Shown here: piece by piece, positions 8,456-17,703 of the stretch
Numbering within the stretch: position 1 is the stretch's first letter
How the letters are laid out: each line of letters starts with the position of its first letter
NCBI GenBank assembly: GCA_965197385.1
Contig: CBDANA010000007.1
Location: 620,001-684,000, forward strand
DNA from: G963667915 sp965197385
GTDB taxonomy: Bacteria; Acidobacteriota; Vicinamibacteria; Vicinamibacterales; UBA823
Direction of reading: 5' to 3'
DNA length: 64,000 bases
Position numbers and translations under genes: made by a program
Notes under the pieces: model-generated
Told to the model about the DNA's origin: nothing
The model's input: the letters and a program-made list of their open reading frames with translations, nothing else
Databases searched by the model: none

Positions 8456-8981
8456 AGACCGCACCCACCAAGGGCCTGACATCGCGCTTGGCGTGCCGGT
8501 GAAGGCGGCGCAGGAGGAACCGCTGCACCAGCGCGACCCGATGCTCGGCGCTCCCGGCCGTGGCCAGCCGCTCGTCGATTTCTGTGGCCTCCGCCCCCCA
8601 GAGCTCCGTGATGCCAATCGCCCGATCGGCGAACGCCAAGACGGGCAGATCGAAGAAGTGAAACGCACCCCACGGATAGAAACGGACCGAGAGAAATCCG
8701 GTGGTCTGCTCGGGACGAATCTCTACGAAGCGTTTGGTCTGGGAGATGGCGAAGCTTTCGGCCAGCGTGCGGAACGGCTCGCCCGTAAAACGGAGGTCGA
8801 ACGGCGCCTGGTACGGGAACACGATCTCGACGATGCTGTCAGGCATCACGCGCTCCGGCGGCCCGAAATCAGCCAGCCGGTCGATCTCCAGCTGCCAGAT
8901 CAGCCTCACGTAAGGTGCGAGGCGCGGGTCAATCGGGAATTCTTCGTAGCGCATAGTCCGTTCTTGGAGACATACTGCCAT
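8436..8981 (-). pseudogene. AraC-family regulator, sensor domain only (DNA-binding part lost)
   Basis: These 181 residues match the N-terminal DUF6597-type sensor domain of AraC regulators: MRYEEFPIDPRLAPYVRLIW, then PDSIVEIVF, RTLAESFAISQTKRFVEIRP and SVRFYPWGAFHFF. The family continues with a 100-residue AraC helix-turn-helix domain, which is absent. The reading frame ends in a GC-rich hairpin about 110 bp from the group II intron, pointing to a deletion or insertion event. The first ATG (8981) has GAAGGA just upstream; the ATG at 8954 begins exactly at the usual family start. It may still make a sensor-only protein, but it cannot bind DNA in the usual way. Confidence 0.7.
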
Positions 8982-9034
8982 GATCCTTCGATGTTCGAGG
9001 AAGCCAAGTCACTCGTCACTCAAGGGAGGAATGG

Positions 9035-9517
9035 ATGCCGTCGTTTGACGTCGTGTCCGAGGTGAATCGACAGGAAGTGACCAACGCCGTCGATCAGGCC
9101 AATCGGGAGCTGGGCACGCGCTTCGACTTCAAGGCCACGAATGCGAAGTTCGACCTGGAAGGGGACCAGATCACCATGCGGGCGCCAAACGACTTCCAGC
9201 TGCGACAGATGTACGACGTTCTGACGAAGCGCCTGGTCGGCCGGAAGGTGGACATCCGCTGCTTGAAGCTCGACGAACCGCAGATCAACGTGAGCGACGC
9301 ACGGCAGCTCGTCACGGTTCGGCAGGGCATCGAGTCCGAGGCCGCACGAGAGATCGTCAAGCTGGTCAAGACTCGGAAGCTCAAGGTTCAGGTCGCCATC
9401 CAGGGCAACAAGCTGCGCGTGTCCGGCAAGAAGCGCGACGACCTCCAGCAGGTGATCGGCATGCTCAAGGAAGCCAAGCTCGATCTGCCGCTCCAGTACG
9501 AGAACTACCGGGACTAG
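9035..9517 (+). CDS. yajQ: YajQ family nucleotide-binding protein
   Basis: This 160-residue cytoplasmic protein belongs to the YajQ family; members in Xanthomonas and Pseudomonas bind cyclic di-GMP and affect virulence genes. It begins MPSFDVVSEVNRQEVTNAV, the canonical N-terminus, and has TRFDFKATNAKF, IEREIAK-like ESEAAREIVKLVK and the standard ending LPLQYENYRD. Length and both termini match the family. GGGAGGA precedes the ATG. It is a single gene, closed by a probable terminator before the toxin-antitoxin pair. Confidence 0.95.
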   Translation: MPSFDVVSEVNRQEVTNAVDQANRELGTRFDFKATNAKFDLEGDQITMRAPNDFQLRQMYDVLTKRLVGRKVDIRCLKLDEPQINVSDARQLVTVRQGIESEAAREIVKLVKTRKLKVQVAIQGNKLRVSGKKRDDLQQVIGMLKEAKLDLPLQYENYRD

Positions 9518-9528
9518 CCCTAAGGTGA

Positions 9529-9567
9529 CAAAAAAACAAGAGGGCCGGGGAGACCCTGCTCTTTTGG
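9529..9567. terminator. probable bidirectional terminator between yajQ and the toxin gene
   Basis: AAGAGGG and CCCTGCTCTT arms flank a short loop, with an A7 run on one side and TTTT on the other. It lies between two convergent genes. Confidence 0.5.
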
Positions 9568-9568
9568 G

Positions 9569-9847
9569 TCATGAGCGATACGTGTCCTCTCGTCGGAGCC
9601 CGCAGTAGGTCAACCAAACGACCCGTTTCTCAATCGTGTAGATGAACCTCCAACGGCCGCGCCGAAATCGGTAACGCAGCGGCCCAAGCTTCTTGATCTT
9701 GTGGGCTCTACTTCGGTTGTGAGGGTCTTCCTGGAGGGCGGCCAGTGCTTCCGCGTAGTGGTCGACCAGCTCCGGATGCCGAGGGATGAGCTTCTTGAGC
9801 CGACGCTCAAACGCTGGGGTCGCGTGGACGGCAAAAGCTGTCGTCAT
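9569..9847 (-). CDS. RelE/ParE-family toxin
   Basis: This 92-residue toxin is of the RelE/ParE superfamily, usually a ribosome-dependent mRNase or a gyrase poison. It reads FAVHATPAFERRLKKLIPRH, then KIKKLGPLRYRFRRGRWRFI and the closing GLRREDTYRS. The basic beta-strand RYRFRRGRWRFIY and the terminal (R)xxxxY match RelE folds. Its ATG overlaps the stop of the upstream antitoxin by 4 bp (9844-9847), so translation is coupled. Both partners are intact, which stands out in a neighbourhood of damaged genes. Confidence 0.85.
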   Translation of the reverse strand: MTTAFAVHATPAFERRLKKLIPRHPELVDHYAEALAALQEDPHNRSRAHKIKKLGPLRYRFRRGRWRFIYTIEKRVVWLTYCGLRREDTYRS

Positions 9848-10155
9848 GTTCGACGCTGACGGCCTGCCTTTACCTGTTCTTTCCTAAGTTCTGCTAGCAG
9901 CTCGCGGCCAGCGCGGCCCTTACCTTGTCGCGCTTCCTGTTCGCCCTGCTCGATGATTTTCCTGATTTCAGGGTCTTGCATGTCGAGATAGTCGTCGAGC
10001 TCGTCTGGGTCCATAAGAGCGGCGACAGGGATACCGTCCTTGACCAGGACAAAGTATTCGCCCTTCTTGTGAAGCCGACGGACCAGAGCGCCGAGGTTGC
10101 GACGGGCCTCCGTGATAGGGAGGTGGTGAATCATAGGTCTTGCGGGTTTTCCCAA
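9844..10155 (-). CDS. Phd/YefM-family antitoxin
   Basis: The antitoxin partner has the Phd/YefM DNA-binding N-terminus (MIHHLPITEARRNLGALVRR, then FVLVKDGIPVAALMDPDEL). A charged, presumably disordered C-terminus follows that would wrap the toxin (IEQGEQEARQGKGRAGREL). Two starts are possible. A TTG at 10155 has AAGGAAG at good spacing. An ATG at 10134 gives the normal family N-terminus. A 16-bp perfect palindrome lies 21 bp upstream of the TTG and is the likely autoregulatory operator. Confidence 0.85.
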   Translation of the reverse strand: MGKPARPMIHHLPITEARRNLGALVRRLHKKGEYFVLVKDGIPVAALMDPDELDDYLDMQDPEIRKIIEQGEQEARQGKGRAGRELLAELRKEQVKAGRQRRT

Positions 10156-10175
10156 GGACTGACTTCCTTGTTAAA

Positions 10176-10191
10176 TGATTAACGTTAATCA
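10176..10191. promoter_or_regulatory. palindromic operator of the toxin-antitoxin operon
   Basis: TGATTAACGTTAATCA is a perfect 16-bp palindrome just upstream of the antitoxin start. Phd/YefM antitoxins bind such palindromes to repress their own operon. Confidence 0.65.
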
Positions 10192-10311
10192 CAGTGTAGC
10201 AAATGCTCAGAATCCGTCAAAGACGCCTATATTTCCAGTGCCGATAGCGGCAGCGATGTTCTCGACCGCGAACTCGACGTAGTCGATGCGCCGATCCCTG
10301 GTCGGCCTGGC

Positions 10312-12981
10312 TCACGGCCGCCCTCCGCCGGCGGTCGACGTGCGTCCCGCGCCCGCCGGAACCCCGGCATCCATCAGGGCGTTGAAGACCAGCTTGAACG
10401 TGCCGTGCGTCTGGGCGCGATGCTGCGCCCGGAAGCCGATCAGGACGACCCGACCCTCGCCGTGCTGCACCGAGACCATCGCCGCCTTTTCGGCAATGGT
10501 CTCTTCGCCCAGCAGCCAACCGTTCCGCAGGATGTCGCGGTCGATGAACGTGACGATGCGCTCGACCCGCTCGTTCCGCGGTGTGGCCACGACCGCGTAA
10601 GCCTGGTTGCCGCCCAGGAATGTCGCGAGTCCAGTATCAGGCATGCCGTAGGCCAGTGGGTGCTCGTAATCGATATCGACCTTCAGCGTGGAGCCCGGCG
10701 ACCAGAACTCCGTCGACGGCAGCCCGGCAACGATGTTGCGGACAGGCAGGTCGAACTTCTCGATCGGCAGGTCACCGGCCTGTGCGAACGTCACCAGCGT
10801 GCCACCGTTCTCGACGAACGCCTCGAGCGCCGCCACGCCGTCGTCGCCGAAGCCGCTGCGGTACTCCGGCGGGTAGTCGTCGGATCGGCCGCCGCGACCC
10901 CTGCCGTCCTCCGGTTCCTCGCCAGTCATGCGCGCCACGCTGTCGGCCGGCAGCACGATCACGTCATAGGCATCGTTCAGATCGCCGCCGGTGATCGCCG
11001 CGTCCATCAAGGTGTCGTACGGGAACTCGAAGTCCTCGAGCAGCCAGCGGGTCCAGCCCTCGTCCATGTTGCCGCCGTAGTAGCGCTGGTACATGCCGAT
11101 GCGGCTCCGCCGGAATGGCTGGCTGGCGCAGCCCGCGTCGCTGTCCAGCGCCTCGAAGTCGACACCGGTCGTGCTCGCCACGTCGTGCACGATGTCGTCC
11201 GGCGCCGACGCGGCCACGATGAAGTCGCCGGCCGAGATCCCGGCCGCGGTCGATGTGGCACGTCGCAGGCTGACACCCCGTGCGAGCAGGAGGTTGGCCG
11301 CCTTGAAGCTGTCGTTCAGCCGGCCGTCGAGGAGGTAGCCGTAGCGGCCTTTGGCGACACGCCCAATCGGCGCAAGCTCCGCGTCCACCGCCGTGAGGGT
11401 GGTGACCACGGCGGACTCGACCGGATCCACCCGGACGCCCATGAACTCCGACATCGTGTCGGTCAACATATCGTAGGGTTGGATCGGGTCGCCGTCACGA
11501 TTCCGCGTGTAGGTGTTGTCCGGGTAGAACGTCCGGCCGAGCAGCCACCGGATGACACCTATCTTGGGTTGGGCCATCGAGACGACGAAGGTGCCGGCGC
11601 CGTAGACCCGTCCTTCATGGGTGAAGTCGCTCGAGGCGCGACGTACGTCGATGCCCTGGCCCAGGAGCTTGTTCACCATCTTCGTCGCGGTGAGCGGATC
11701 GTGCTGGTTGGCTGGGATCACGAAGGCGGCGGGCGACATGGCGGCGCCCCGCTCGATCTGTCGCGACGCTTTGAGATAAGCGTTGTGCAGTACCGTCGCG
11801 CGATGGCGCGCCGCGATGTCGAGCGCCGCCACGGCTGCGATTTTCTGCTGTTCGACGATGTCACGGACGTGCCACCAACCGCCCTGCCAGGGATTCGGAA
11901 AGGTCGTCTGCTCCGCGTACTCCGGCAGGGCGCGCGAGCCGTTCAACTGATCGGGATGGACGAACAGCGGCGTCGCCAGACGCGCGCTGGCCGACTCGGT
12001 CAGCATGCCGGCGATGTTGTGGAACGGCGTGATCTAGTGGAACCCGAAGTGCCCCCAGCCGGAATAGATGGCGGCGTTCACGACGCCGGACCTGTCGGCT
12101 TCCTCCTCCTTGTAGGCGATGTGCGCGCCGTACCAGCTCATCTCGCGCCAGACCAGCGGGTCGGCCGACGGGCGGACCGGCTCGGCGTAGGGCGGCACGT
12201 AGATTCGCGCCCCGTACGGCCCCATCTAGTGATGATCGATGTAGGCCTGCGGGATCCAGTCACGGAAGATGATCTTCGCGCCGTACTGCGATTCGACCGT
12301 GTTTTGCTGGAACGCATCTCGGTTGTTGTCGTGGCCGATGTAGTGGTGATACAGTCACGGCAGGCTGCCACCCTCGTACTCCGTGCCGACGTTTTCGTTG
12401 TACCAGTCGGTCACCATGATCTCTCCGTCCGGGTTGAAGGCGGGAATCATAATGGCGACCGTTTGGTCGAGAATCCGCAGCACTTCGTTATCTGTACGCG
12501 TCACCAGGTCGTACATCAGCTCGGCGGCCATCTGACTCGCGCCCACTTCGGACGAGTGGAGCCCCATCGACTGGACGACGACCGCCTTGCCCTCCGCGAT
12601 CGCACGATCGACCTCCCGCTCCGACGCGTCCCGCGGGTCGCTCAGCGTGGCGTTCATCTGGCGCAGCTCCTCGAGGCGAGCCAGGTTGTCGGGCGACGAA
12701 ATGAAGAGCGCGAGGAACGGGTTGCCGAGCGTCGTCGGCCCCATGTGGACCAGTTCGAGCCGCGGGCTCTCGCGCCCCAGCAGCTCGTAGTACTCGACCA
12801 GCTTGTCCCAGCGGGCCAGCTTTCGATCGGCCCCCATCTGGAAACCGAAAAACTCCTCCGGCGATGGAATTCGCTGGCCGAGCACCGCCTCCGGTCGGAG
12901 ACCGAGCACGGCCGTCACGGCGATCAGGACGATCAGGAATCGCAGCGAGAATCGGTTCGACGGCATCGTCATGGGGTTCAC
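10312..12981 (-). pseudogene. secreted M14 zinc carboxypeptidase, three in-frame stops
   Basis: One continuous frame of 890 codons is interrupted by TGA at 12355-12357, TAG at 12226-12228 and TAG at 12034-12036, with no frameshift. The N-terminus has a signal peptide (SLRFLIVLIAVTAVLG). The zinc-site motif LHSSEVGASQ is followed by MIPAFNPDGE and LYHHYIGHDNNRD, as in M14 peptidases. The long C-terminal part (GGWWHVRDIVEQ..., ending in a GATase-like beta domain with VLIGFRAQHRAQTHGTFK) is typical of large Acidobacterial M14 proteins. The TGA replaces a probable Trp and the first TAG a probable Gln, both explicable by single transitions. It would yield only a 208-residue inactive fragment unless stops are read through. 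Confidence 0.8.
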
Positions 12982-13131
12982 TCCTTCAGGCGGCAGTCAC
13001 CAGAGCGGTTTCGGGCCGATCGGGCGTTCGGGGGTATCACGCGGGTGGCGGCGGCGTGGCCGCCGGTCTCGAGTCGATCCGCTGCATGTCGGGACGCTCG
13101 CTCGCGACGGAGCGCCGGGAGGGCCATGCGC

Positions 13132-13200
13132 TCACTTCTTGTCCCACAGCCCCCAGATAGCGTACTGCGTCGCGTTGTCTAGGCCGTGTCCGGACTGCTT
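13132..13200 (-). other. possible C-terminal gene fragment
   Basis: A minus-strand frame reads SGHGLDNATQYAIWGLWDKK then stop. It looks protein-like and ends cleanly, but no start or longer frame precedes it. I do not recognise it. The remainder of 12982-13239 shows nothing. Confidence 0.25.
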
Positions 13201-13239
13201 CAATGTGAGCAGGATGCTGCAGCGCCTTGGTGTCGTCCG

Positions 13240-14166
13240 TCATGCGGAGGCTGGGGCTGAGTGCGCCGCGCCGTTCGCGGGCGCGGTATACACGCAATGC
13301 TCACTCGCATTGCCGTGCTCCACCTGGATCGTCGGGTGCTGAATCTGGAACTTCGTTTTCAATGTGTCCGATACCGATTGCAGCAGCGCGTCGTCGGCGT
13401 GGTCGGGGTGCATGACCAGATGCACCGTCAGCGCCGTTTCGGTCGTGCTCATGCCCCAGATGTGCAGGTGGTGGACGTTCTCGACGCCGGGCAGTGTTTC
13501 GAGATATGTGCGCACCGCGCCGACATCGACGTGGTCGGGCACCGCGTCCATGGCCAGATCGAGCGATTTGCGCAGGAGGCCCAGGCCGCTCACGAGAATC
13601 AACGCCGCGAGGGCCAGCGCGATGACCAGATCCACCCAGAGCCAGCCGGTCGCCAGGATGACCATCCCGGCGGCGACGACGCCGAGCGAGACGACGGCGT
13701 CGACCGCCATGTGGAGAAACGCGCTCTTGATGTTCAGGTCACCGTGGCGACCCGACATGAACATGACGGCAGTCACCAGGTTGATCACCACGCCGATGCC
13801 AGCGACGACGACGATCGTACGGCCGCTTGTCGCCGCCGGCGCGGTGAGCCTGGCGATCGACTCCCAGATGATGGCGCCCAGCGCGAGGCACAGCAGGACC
13901 GCGCTGGCCAGCGACACCAGCACCGTTGCCCGCTTCATGCCGTAGGTGCGCCGCTCGGTCGGAGGCGTCCGCGAGAGGTACGACGCCCCCCAGGCCATCA
14001 CCAGCGCGAGGACGTCACTCAGGTTGTGACCGGCATCGGAAATGAGGGCGACCGAGTTGAACGCGAACCCGCAACCGGCCTCGATGAGCACGTACAGGCC
14101 GTTGACGGCGATGCCGACCTTGAAGGCCCGGTCGTAAGTGTGAGCGTGGTGGTGCCCGTGAGCCAC
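13240..14166 (-). CDS. cation diffusion facilitator metal exporter
   Basis: This 308-residue inner-membrane proton/metal antiporter is of the CDF (CzcD/ZitB-like) family and most likely exports zinc or a similar divalent ion. It has a His-rich N-terminus (MAHGHHHAHTYD). The membrane metal site is formed by H47xxxD51 (SDAGHNLSDV) and H152xxxD156 (LHMAVDAVV). Six membrane spans are followed by a cytoplasmic domain with HHLHIWGMSTTETALTVHL. The H/D rather than D/D site fits zinc selectivity. It is a single-gene unit; the UbiD-family gene upstream ends 148 bp away. Confidence 0.9.
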   Translation of the reverse strand: MAHGHHHAHTYDRAFKVGIAVNGLYVLIEAGCGFAFNSVALISDAGHNLSDVLALVMAWGASYLSRTPPTERRTYGMKRATVLVSLASAVLLCLALGAIIWESIARLTAPAATSGRTIVVVAGIGVVINLVTAVMFMSGRHGDLNIKSAFLHMAVDAVVSLGVVAAGMVILATGWLWVDLVIALALAALILVSGLGLLRKSLDLAMDAVPDHVDVGAVRTYLETLPGVENVHHLHIWGMSTTETALTVHLVMHPDHADDALLQSVSDTLKTKFQIQHPTIQVEHGNASEHCVYTAPANGAAHSAPASA

Positions 14167-14314
14167 GGCCTGTTACTCCTCAGGTCGTCTGACGTCCGCG
14201 GTCAAATACGGCGCCCAGTGTCATCAAGGATACACCCCGAGCACATGCCATGGCCCATTGTTGACTTGCTCGATGAGCGAGGCTCACCCGGCGCCGAGTG
14301 TGACGCATGACAAT

Positions 14315-16114
14315 TCAGTCCAGATGCCCCCGCTCGGCGTCGCCCATCTCGACACCGCCGGCGGGGAAGTACTCACGCCAGCGTTCGGTGACCATTGCGG
14401 CGACGTCCTCGCGGCAGGTGAGCTCTTTCGGGTACGACGGCTTTATCCGTGCGTCGATGACGATCGGCGGCGTGTAGACGAGATGATTCCGGGCGACACG
14501 CGTGGCCGCGGCGTGGAGATCGGCTGCCGGCTCGAACCGCGTGAAGGTGGTCCACAGAAAATTGATCGAACTTCTGGCGGCTCGCGCCGGCTCGTCGGTG
14601 AGCACGACCAGCGGCCAGCCCGCGAAGGCGGGGTGTGCCGCCAGCCGGGCCGCGGTGTCCGGCTGCTCCGCGTAGGGCGGCGCGCCAACCACCACGCACC
14701 CCCCGCAGAACACGCGGACGTCGGTGACCCCTTGCGGGAGATCAGGTGCGGAGAACGCACGCGGCAGGTCACGCACCGGATCGCCCAGTCCCAGCCAGAT
14801 GCCTTTCGAGCCTTTGTTCACCTCGGGTCCGGTGTAGTCGAGCGTATCCATCGACAGGTTGGAGAAGACGTACAGATCGGTTTCCGGATTGGTCCGCGCC
14901 AGGATGTGCTCGAGTGTGGCGGGGAAGTCGGTCAGGTCGACCGGCTGATCGGTGACGAACAGGAACTTCGTCAGCGAGAGCTGGCCTTCGCCGAGAATCC
15001 GGAAGGCGCTCGCCATCGCTTCGCGGGCGTAGCGCTGCTTGACGATCGCGGCGGCCAGCGAATGGTAGCCGGTCTCGCCGTACGACCAGAGTCGTTCGAC
15101 GGCCGGCATGACGAGCGGAAAGAGCGGAGACAGCAGTTCTTGCAGCAGGTCGCCGATGAAGAAATCCTCTTGTTGCGGCTTGCCGACGACGGTGGCCGGG
15201 AAAATCGCGTCACGCCGATGCGCGATCTGGCCGACACGAAAGACCGGGTAGTCGTGCTGCAGCGAGTAGTACCCGTAGTGATCGCCGAACGGTCCTTCGG
15301 GTCGACGCTCGTGCGCCGGCACCTCACCGATCAACGCGAACTCGGCGCTGGCGACGAGCGGGTGCGGCCAGGCGCCCTCCGACAGCCTCAGGCGCTCGCC
15401 GGCGATGAGCGAGGCCAGCATCAGCTCGGGGACGTTCTCTGGCAGCGGCGCGATGGCAGACAGGATCAGGGCCGGCGGGCCGCCGAGGAAGGCGGTGACG
15501 GGCAGCGCCTCGTCGCGCGCTTCCGCGACACGATAGTGGAAATCGCCGCCTTTGCCGATCTGCCAGTGCATGCCGGTGGTGTGGTGGTCGTGGACCTGCA
15601 ATCGGTAGATGCCCAGGTTGTGCCCGCGACCGTCCGGATGCTGCGTGAAGACGAGCGGGAGCGTGATAAACGGTCCGCCGTCCTCCGGCCACGTCGTCAG
15701 CACGGGCAGCCGGTCCAGCCGCACGTCGTCCGAGACGATCTCGGTGACCGGCCCGCCGCGCCGGCGCGAGAGCCCGACCTTGAGCAGCTCGAGTCCGAGA
15801 TCGCGGGCGCCCCACAGCTTGGCTGGTGTCGGCGGCATGATCGTCTCCGCCAGCTCGACGAGACGCCGGATCAGGCGCTGCGGCCGCTCGCCGAAGGCGA
15901 GCTCAGCGCGGCGCGCCGTACCGAACAGATTCGTGACGAGCCGAAAGTCGGCACCGTCGATGTGGGTGAAGAGCAGGGCCGGCCCGTCGGCGGCGATGAC
16001 CCGCCGATGAATTTCCGCCGCTTCGAGGCGCGGATCGATCGGCGCCTCGATCTGGACGAGGTCACCGTCCCGGCGAAGGCGATCGATGAACGATCGGAGG
16101 TCAGGGAAGGACAT
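14315..16114 (-). CDS. UbiD-family decarboxylase
   Basis: This 599-residue enzyme belongs to the UbiD family, prenylated-FMN-dependent (de)carboxylases of aromatic or unsaturated acids; long members act in quinone biosynthesis. Signatures are PALLFTHIDGADF, HNLGIYRLQVHD, TGMHWQIGKGGDFHY, GGPPALILSAIAPLP and RPEGPFGDHYGYYS, which carries the catalytic Glu region. The start MSFPDLRSFIDRL at 16114 is the normal N-terminus. Only three bases separate the ATG from the end of an IS256-family element, so the native promoter and ribosome site are gone. Expression would have to come from the element's own end. The reading frame itself is intact. No ubiX/flavin prenyltransferase is nearby. Confidence 0.85.
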   Translation of the reverse strand: MSFPDLRSFIDRLRRDGDLVQIEAPIDPRLEAAEIHRRVIAADGPALLFTHIDGADFRLVTNLFGTARRAELAFGERPQRLIRRLVELAETIMPPTPAKLWGARDLGLELLKVGLSRRRGGPVTEIVSDDVRLDRLPVLTTWPEDGGPFITLPLVFTQHPDGRGHNLGIYRLQVHDHHTTGMHWQIGKGGDFHYRVAEARDEALPVTAFLGGPPALILSAIAPLPENVPELMLASLIAGERLRLSEGAWPHPLVASAEFALIGEVPAHERRPEGPFGDHYGYYSLQHDYPVFRVGQIAHRRDAIFPATVVGKPQQEDFFIGDLLQELLSPLFPLVMPAVERLWSYGETGYHSLAAAIVKQRYAREAMASAFRILGEGQLSLTKFLFVTDQPVDLTDFPATLEHILARTNPETDLYVFSNLSMDTLDYTGPEVNKGSKGIWLGLGDPVRDLPRAFSAPDLPQGVTDVRVFCGGCVVVGAPPYAEQPDTAARLAAHPAFAGWPLVVLTDEPARAARSSINFLWTTFTRFEPAADLHAAATRVARNHLVYTPPIVIDARIKPSYPKELTCREDVAAMVTERWREYFPAGGVEMGDAERGHLD

Positions 16115-16117
16115 GAC

Positions 16118-17549
16118 GGGGATGTCCCGTGCGCTGTTGAAACTCAGCGGCAGCTTGGTTCACGACTACGCAACCATCTCTGACGACTCCCCGAGTCCTA
16201 ACCGCGCGTCGCGTGCCAGGAGGGCAGCGACCAGCGCGGGCATATCTTGACATCCTTGCACCCGACGGAACCCCTTCGCCGCTTCGAGCACCCCGGCGGC
16301 CACCCAGCGCAGCACCATCGTCCCGCCGCGCCAGCGTTTCACATGGCGCTGCACATGGCGCGTTCGGCTGAGGAGACTCTCGATGGCGTTTGTGGTGGCG
16401 AGCGATCGTTGGAGACGCTCCGACAGACCCAAGCCGAGCACGGTCAGCGTCTCGTCGAGCCCTTCCCGCACGCTCGTGGCCGCACTCGGGTAGTCAGTGT
16501 CCAAGCGCCGCGCCAGGTCCTGCAGCAGACGCTTGGCCGTCTTGACGGGGCTGTTCGTGTAGGCGCGCGTGAGGACCGCCTTCACCCCCGGCCGCTGTGC
16601 CTCAGGGAGATGCTCCAAGATATTCCGGCCCTTATGGACCTGACACCGCTGCACCAGCGCGGCGCGCCCAAATGTCTGGGTCACGGCCGTGTCGAGGGCC
16701 TTCGCGCCATCGACGATCACCAGCAGGCTCCGGTCGGTGCGCAGCCCGCGGCTGCCGAGATTGGTCAAGAGCCCCTGACAGACCGTCGCGTTCTCCGTGG
16801 CCCCTTCCCACAGGCCGAGCGGGTGTTTCGCGCCCATTTTATCGATGCCTAGGGCGACAACGATACAGTGTCCACCCACGTGCACGCCATCAATCAGCAG
16901 CCCCACCAGGTCCAGCGCGTCGAGCGGCGTCGCCCGCCACGCATCCAGCTGCGCCTGGGTTTGCGCGACAAAGCGTCGACTGACCGCACTCTTGCTCGTG
17001 CCCCGCGTGGTGACGTCGGCGCCGAGCGGTTCCAGACTCCGCGCATACTGGCGGGTCGCCACACCGATCAGCATCTGGTCGACCACGCGCCGGTTCAGCG
17101 GGTCCGCATTCGCGAATGCCCGGGCCGTTGGCAACGGAACCTCCTCGCCGGCGCGCCGCGCACGGGGCCGACGAATCGCCACCTTCCGCCCGCCCAGCAC
17201 GACCTGACTCGGCGTATGCCCCGTTCGATACGCCTGGCGCGCAGGTTGATGCGCATACCGTGGCCCACAGACGGCGGCCCGATCCTCTTCCAGCATGGCT
17301 TCGAGTACCTTCAGGCCAGACGCGACGACCCGCTCCTGGAGCGCGGCCTGCGTATCAATGAGGATATCGACCAACGGAAGGTGCCGTGGCGTCGGGGATA
17401 CCGATTGGCGACGGCGAGGGACTGTGCGAGACTGCTTCTTCATGGCGGCTCCTTACTGGGAGGCTTGCACCTCGGTTTCGTCACCGGTCGTATAGCACGA
17501 CCAGTGAAGAGCCGCCGCTTCAAATTTCAACAGCTACTGGGACATCCCC
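16118..17549 (-). mobile_element. IS256-family insertion sequence
   Basis: The element is bounded by imperfect inverted repeats. The left end GGGGATGTCCCGTGCGCTGT (16118 on) pairs with a right end whose complement begins GGGGATGTCCCAGTAGCTGT (17549 backwards). Similarity continues for about 35 bp. One transposase gene fills the interior. No clear 8-9 bp target duplication is visible: left flank GGACATGAC, right flank GCGGTGACG. This suggests a later rearrangement at one side. It is inserted immediately in front of the UbiD-family start codon. Confidence 0.85.
16166..17443 (-). CDS. IS256-family (mutator-type) transposase
   Basis: This 425-residue DDE transposase has its first Asp in LLIDGVHVGGHCIVVALGID, the second in SLLVIVDGAKAL and the Glu in TTNAIESLLSRTRHVQRHV. 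It also carries CQVHKGRNILEHLP, the Cys/His segment characteristic of IS256 and eukaryotic Mutator transposases. The reading frame is full length and intact, so the element may still be active. Confidence 0.92.
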   Translation of the reverse strand: MKKQSRTVPRRRQSVSPTPRHLPLVDILIDTQAALQERVVASGLKVLEAMLEEDRAAVCGPRYAHQPARQAYRTGHTPSQVVLGGRKVAIRRPRARRAGEEVPLPTARAFANADPLNRRVVDQMLIGVATRQYARSLEPLGADVTTRGTSKSAVSRRFVAQTQAQLDAWRATPLDALDLVGLLIDGVHVGGHCIVVALGIDKMGAKHPLGLWEGATENATVCQGLLTNLGSRGLRTDRSLLVIVDGAKALDTAVTQTFGRAALVQRCQVHKGRNILEHLPEAQRPGVKAVLTRAYTNSPVKTAKRLLQDLARRLDTDYPSAATSVREGLDETLTVLGLGLSERLQRSLATTNAIESLLSRTRHVQRHVKRWRGGTMVLRWVAAGVLEAAKGFRRVQGCQDMPALVAALLARDARLGLGESSEMVA

Positions 17550-17703
17550 GCGGTGACGGCCGGGTGATTCTACCCCGGCCGCCGCGGTTATGCGCACTGG
17601 CCGGTGGCCAGCCAGCGCGCGCAGTCGGCGCCCAGCTCGCTGAGGGCTCGCGCTTCGTATTCTGCCGATTCCTCCGGTGTGAGCGTGTTGGCTTCTTGCG
17701 CCG

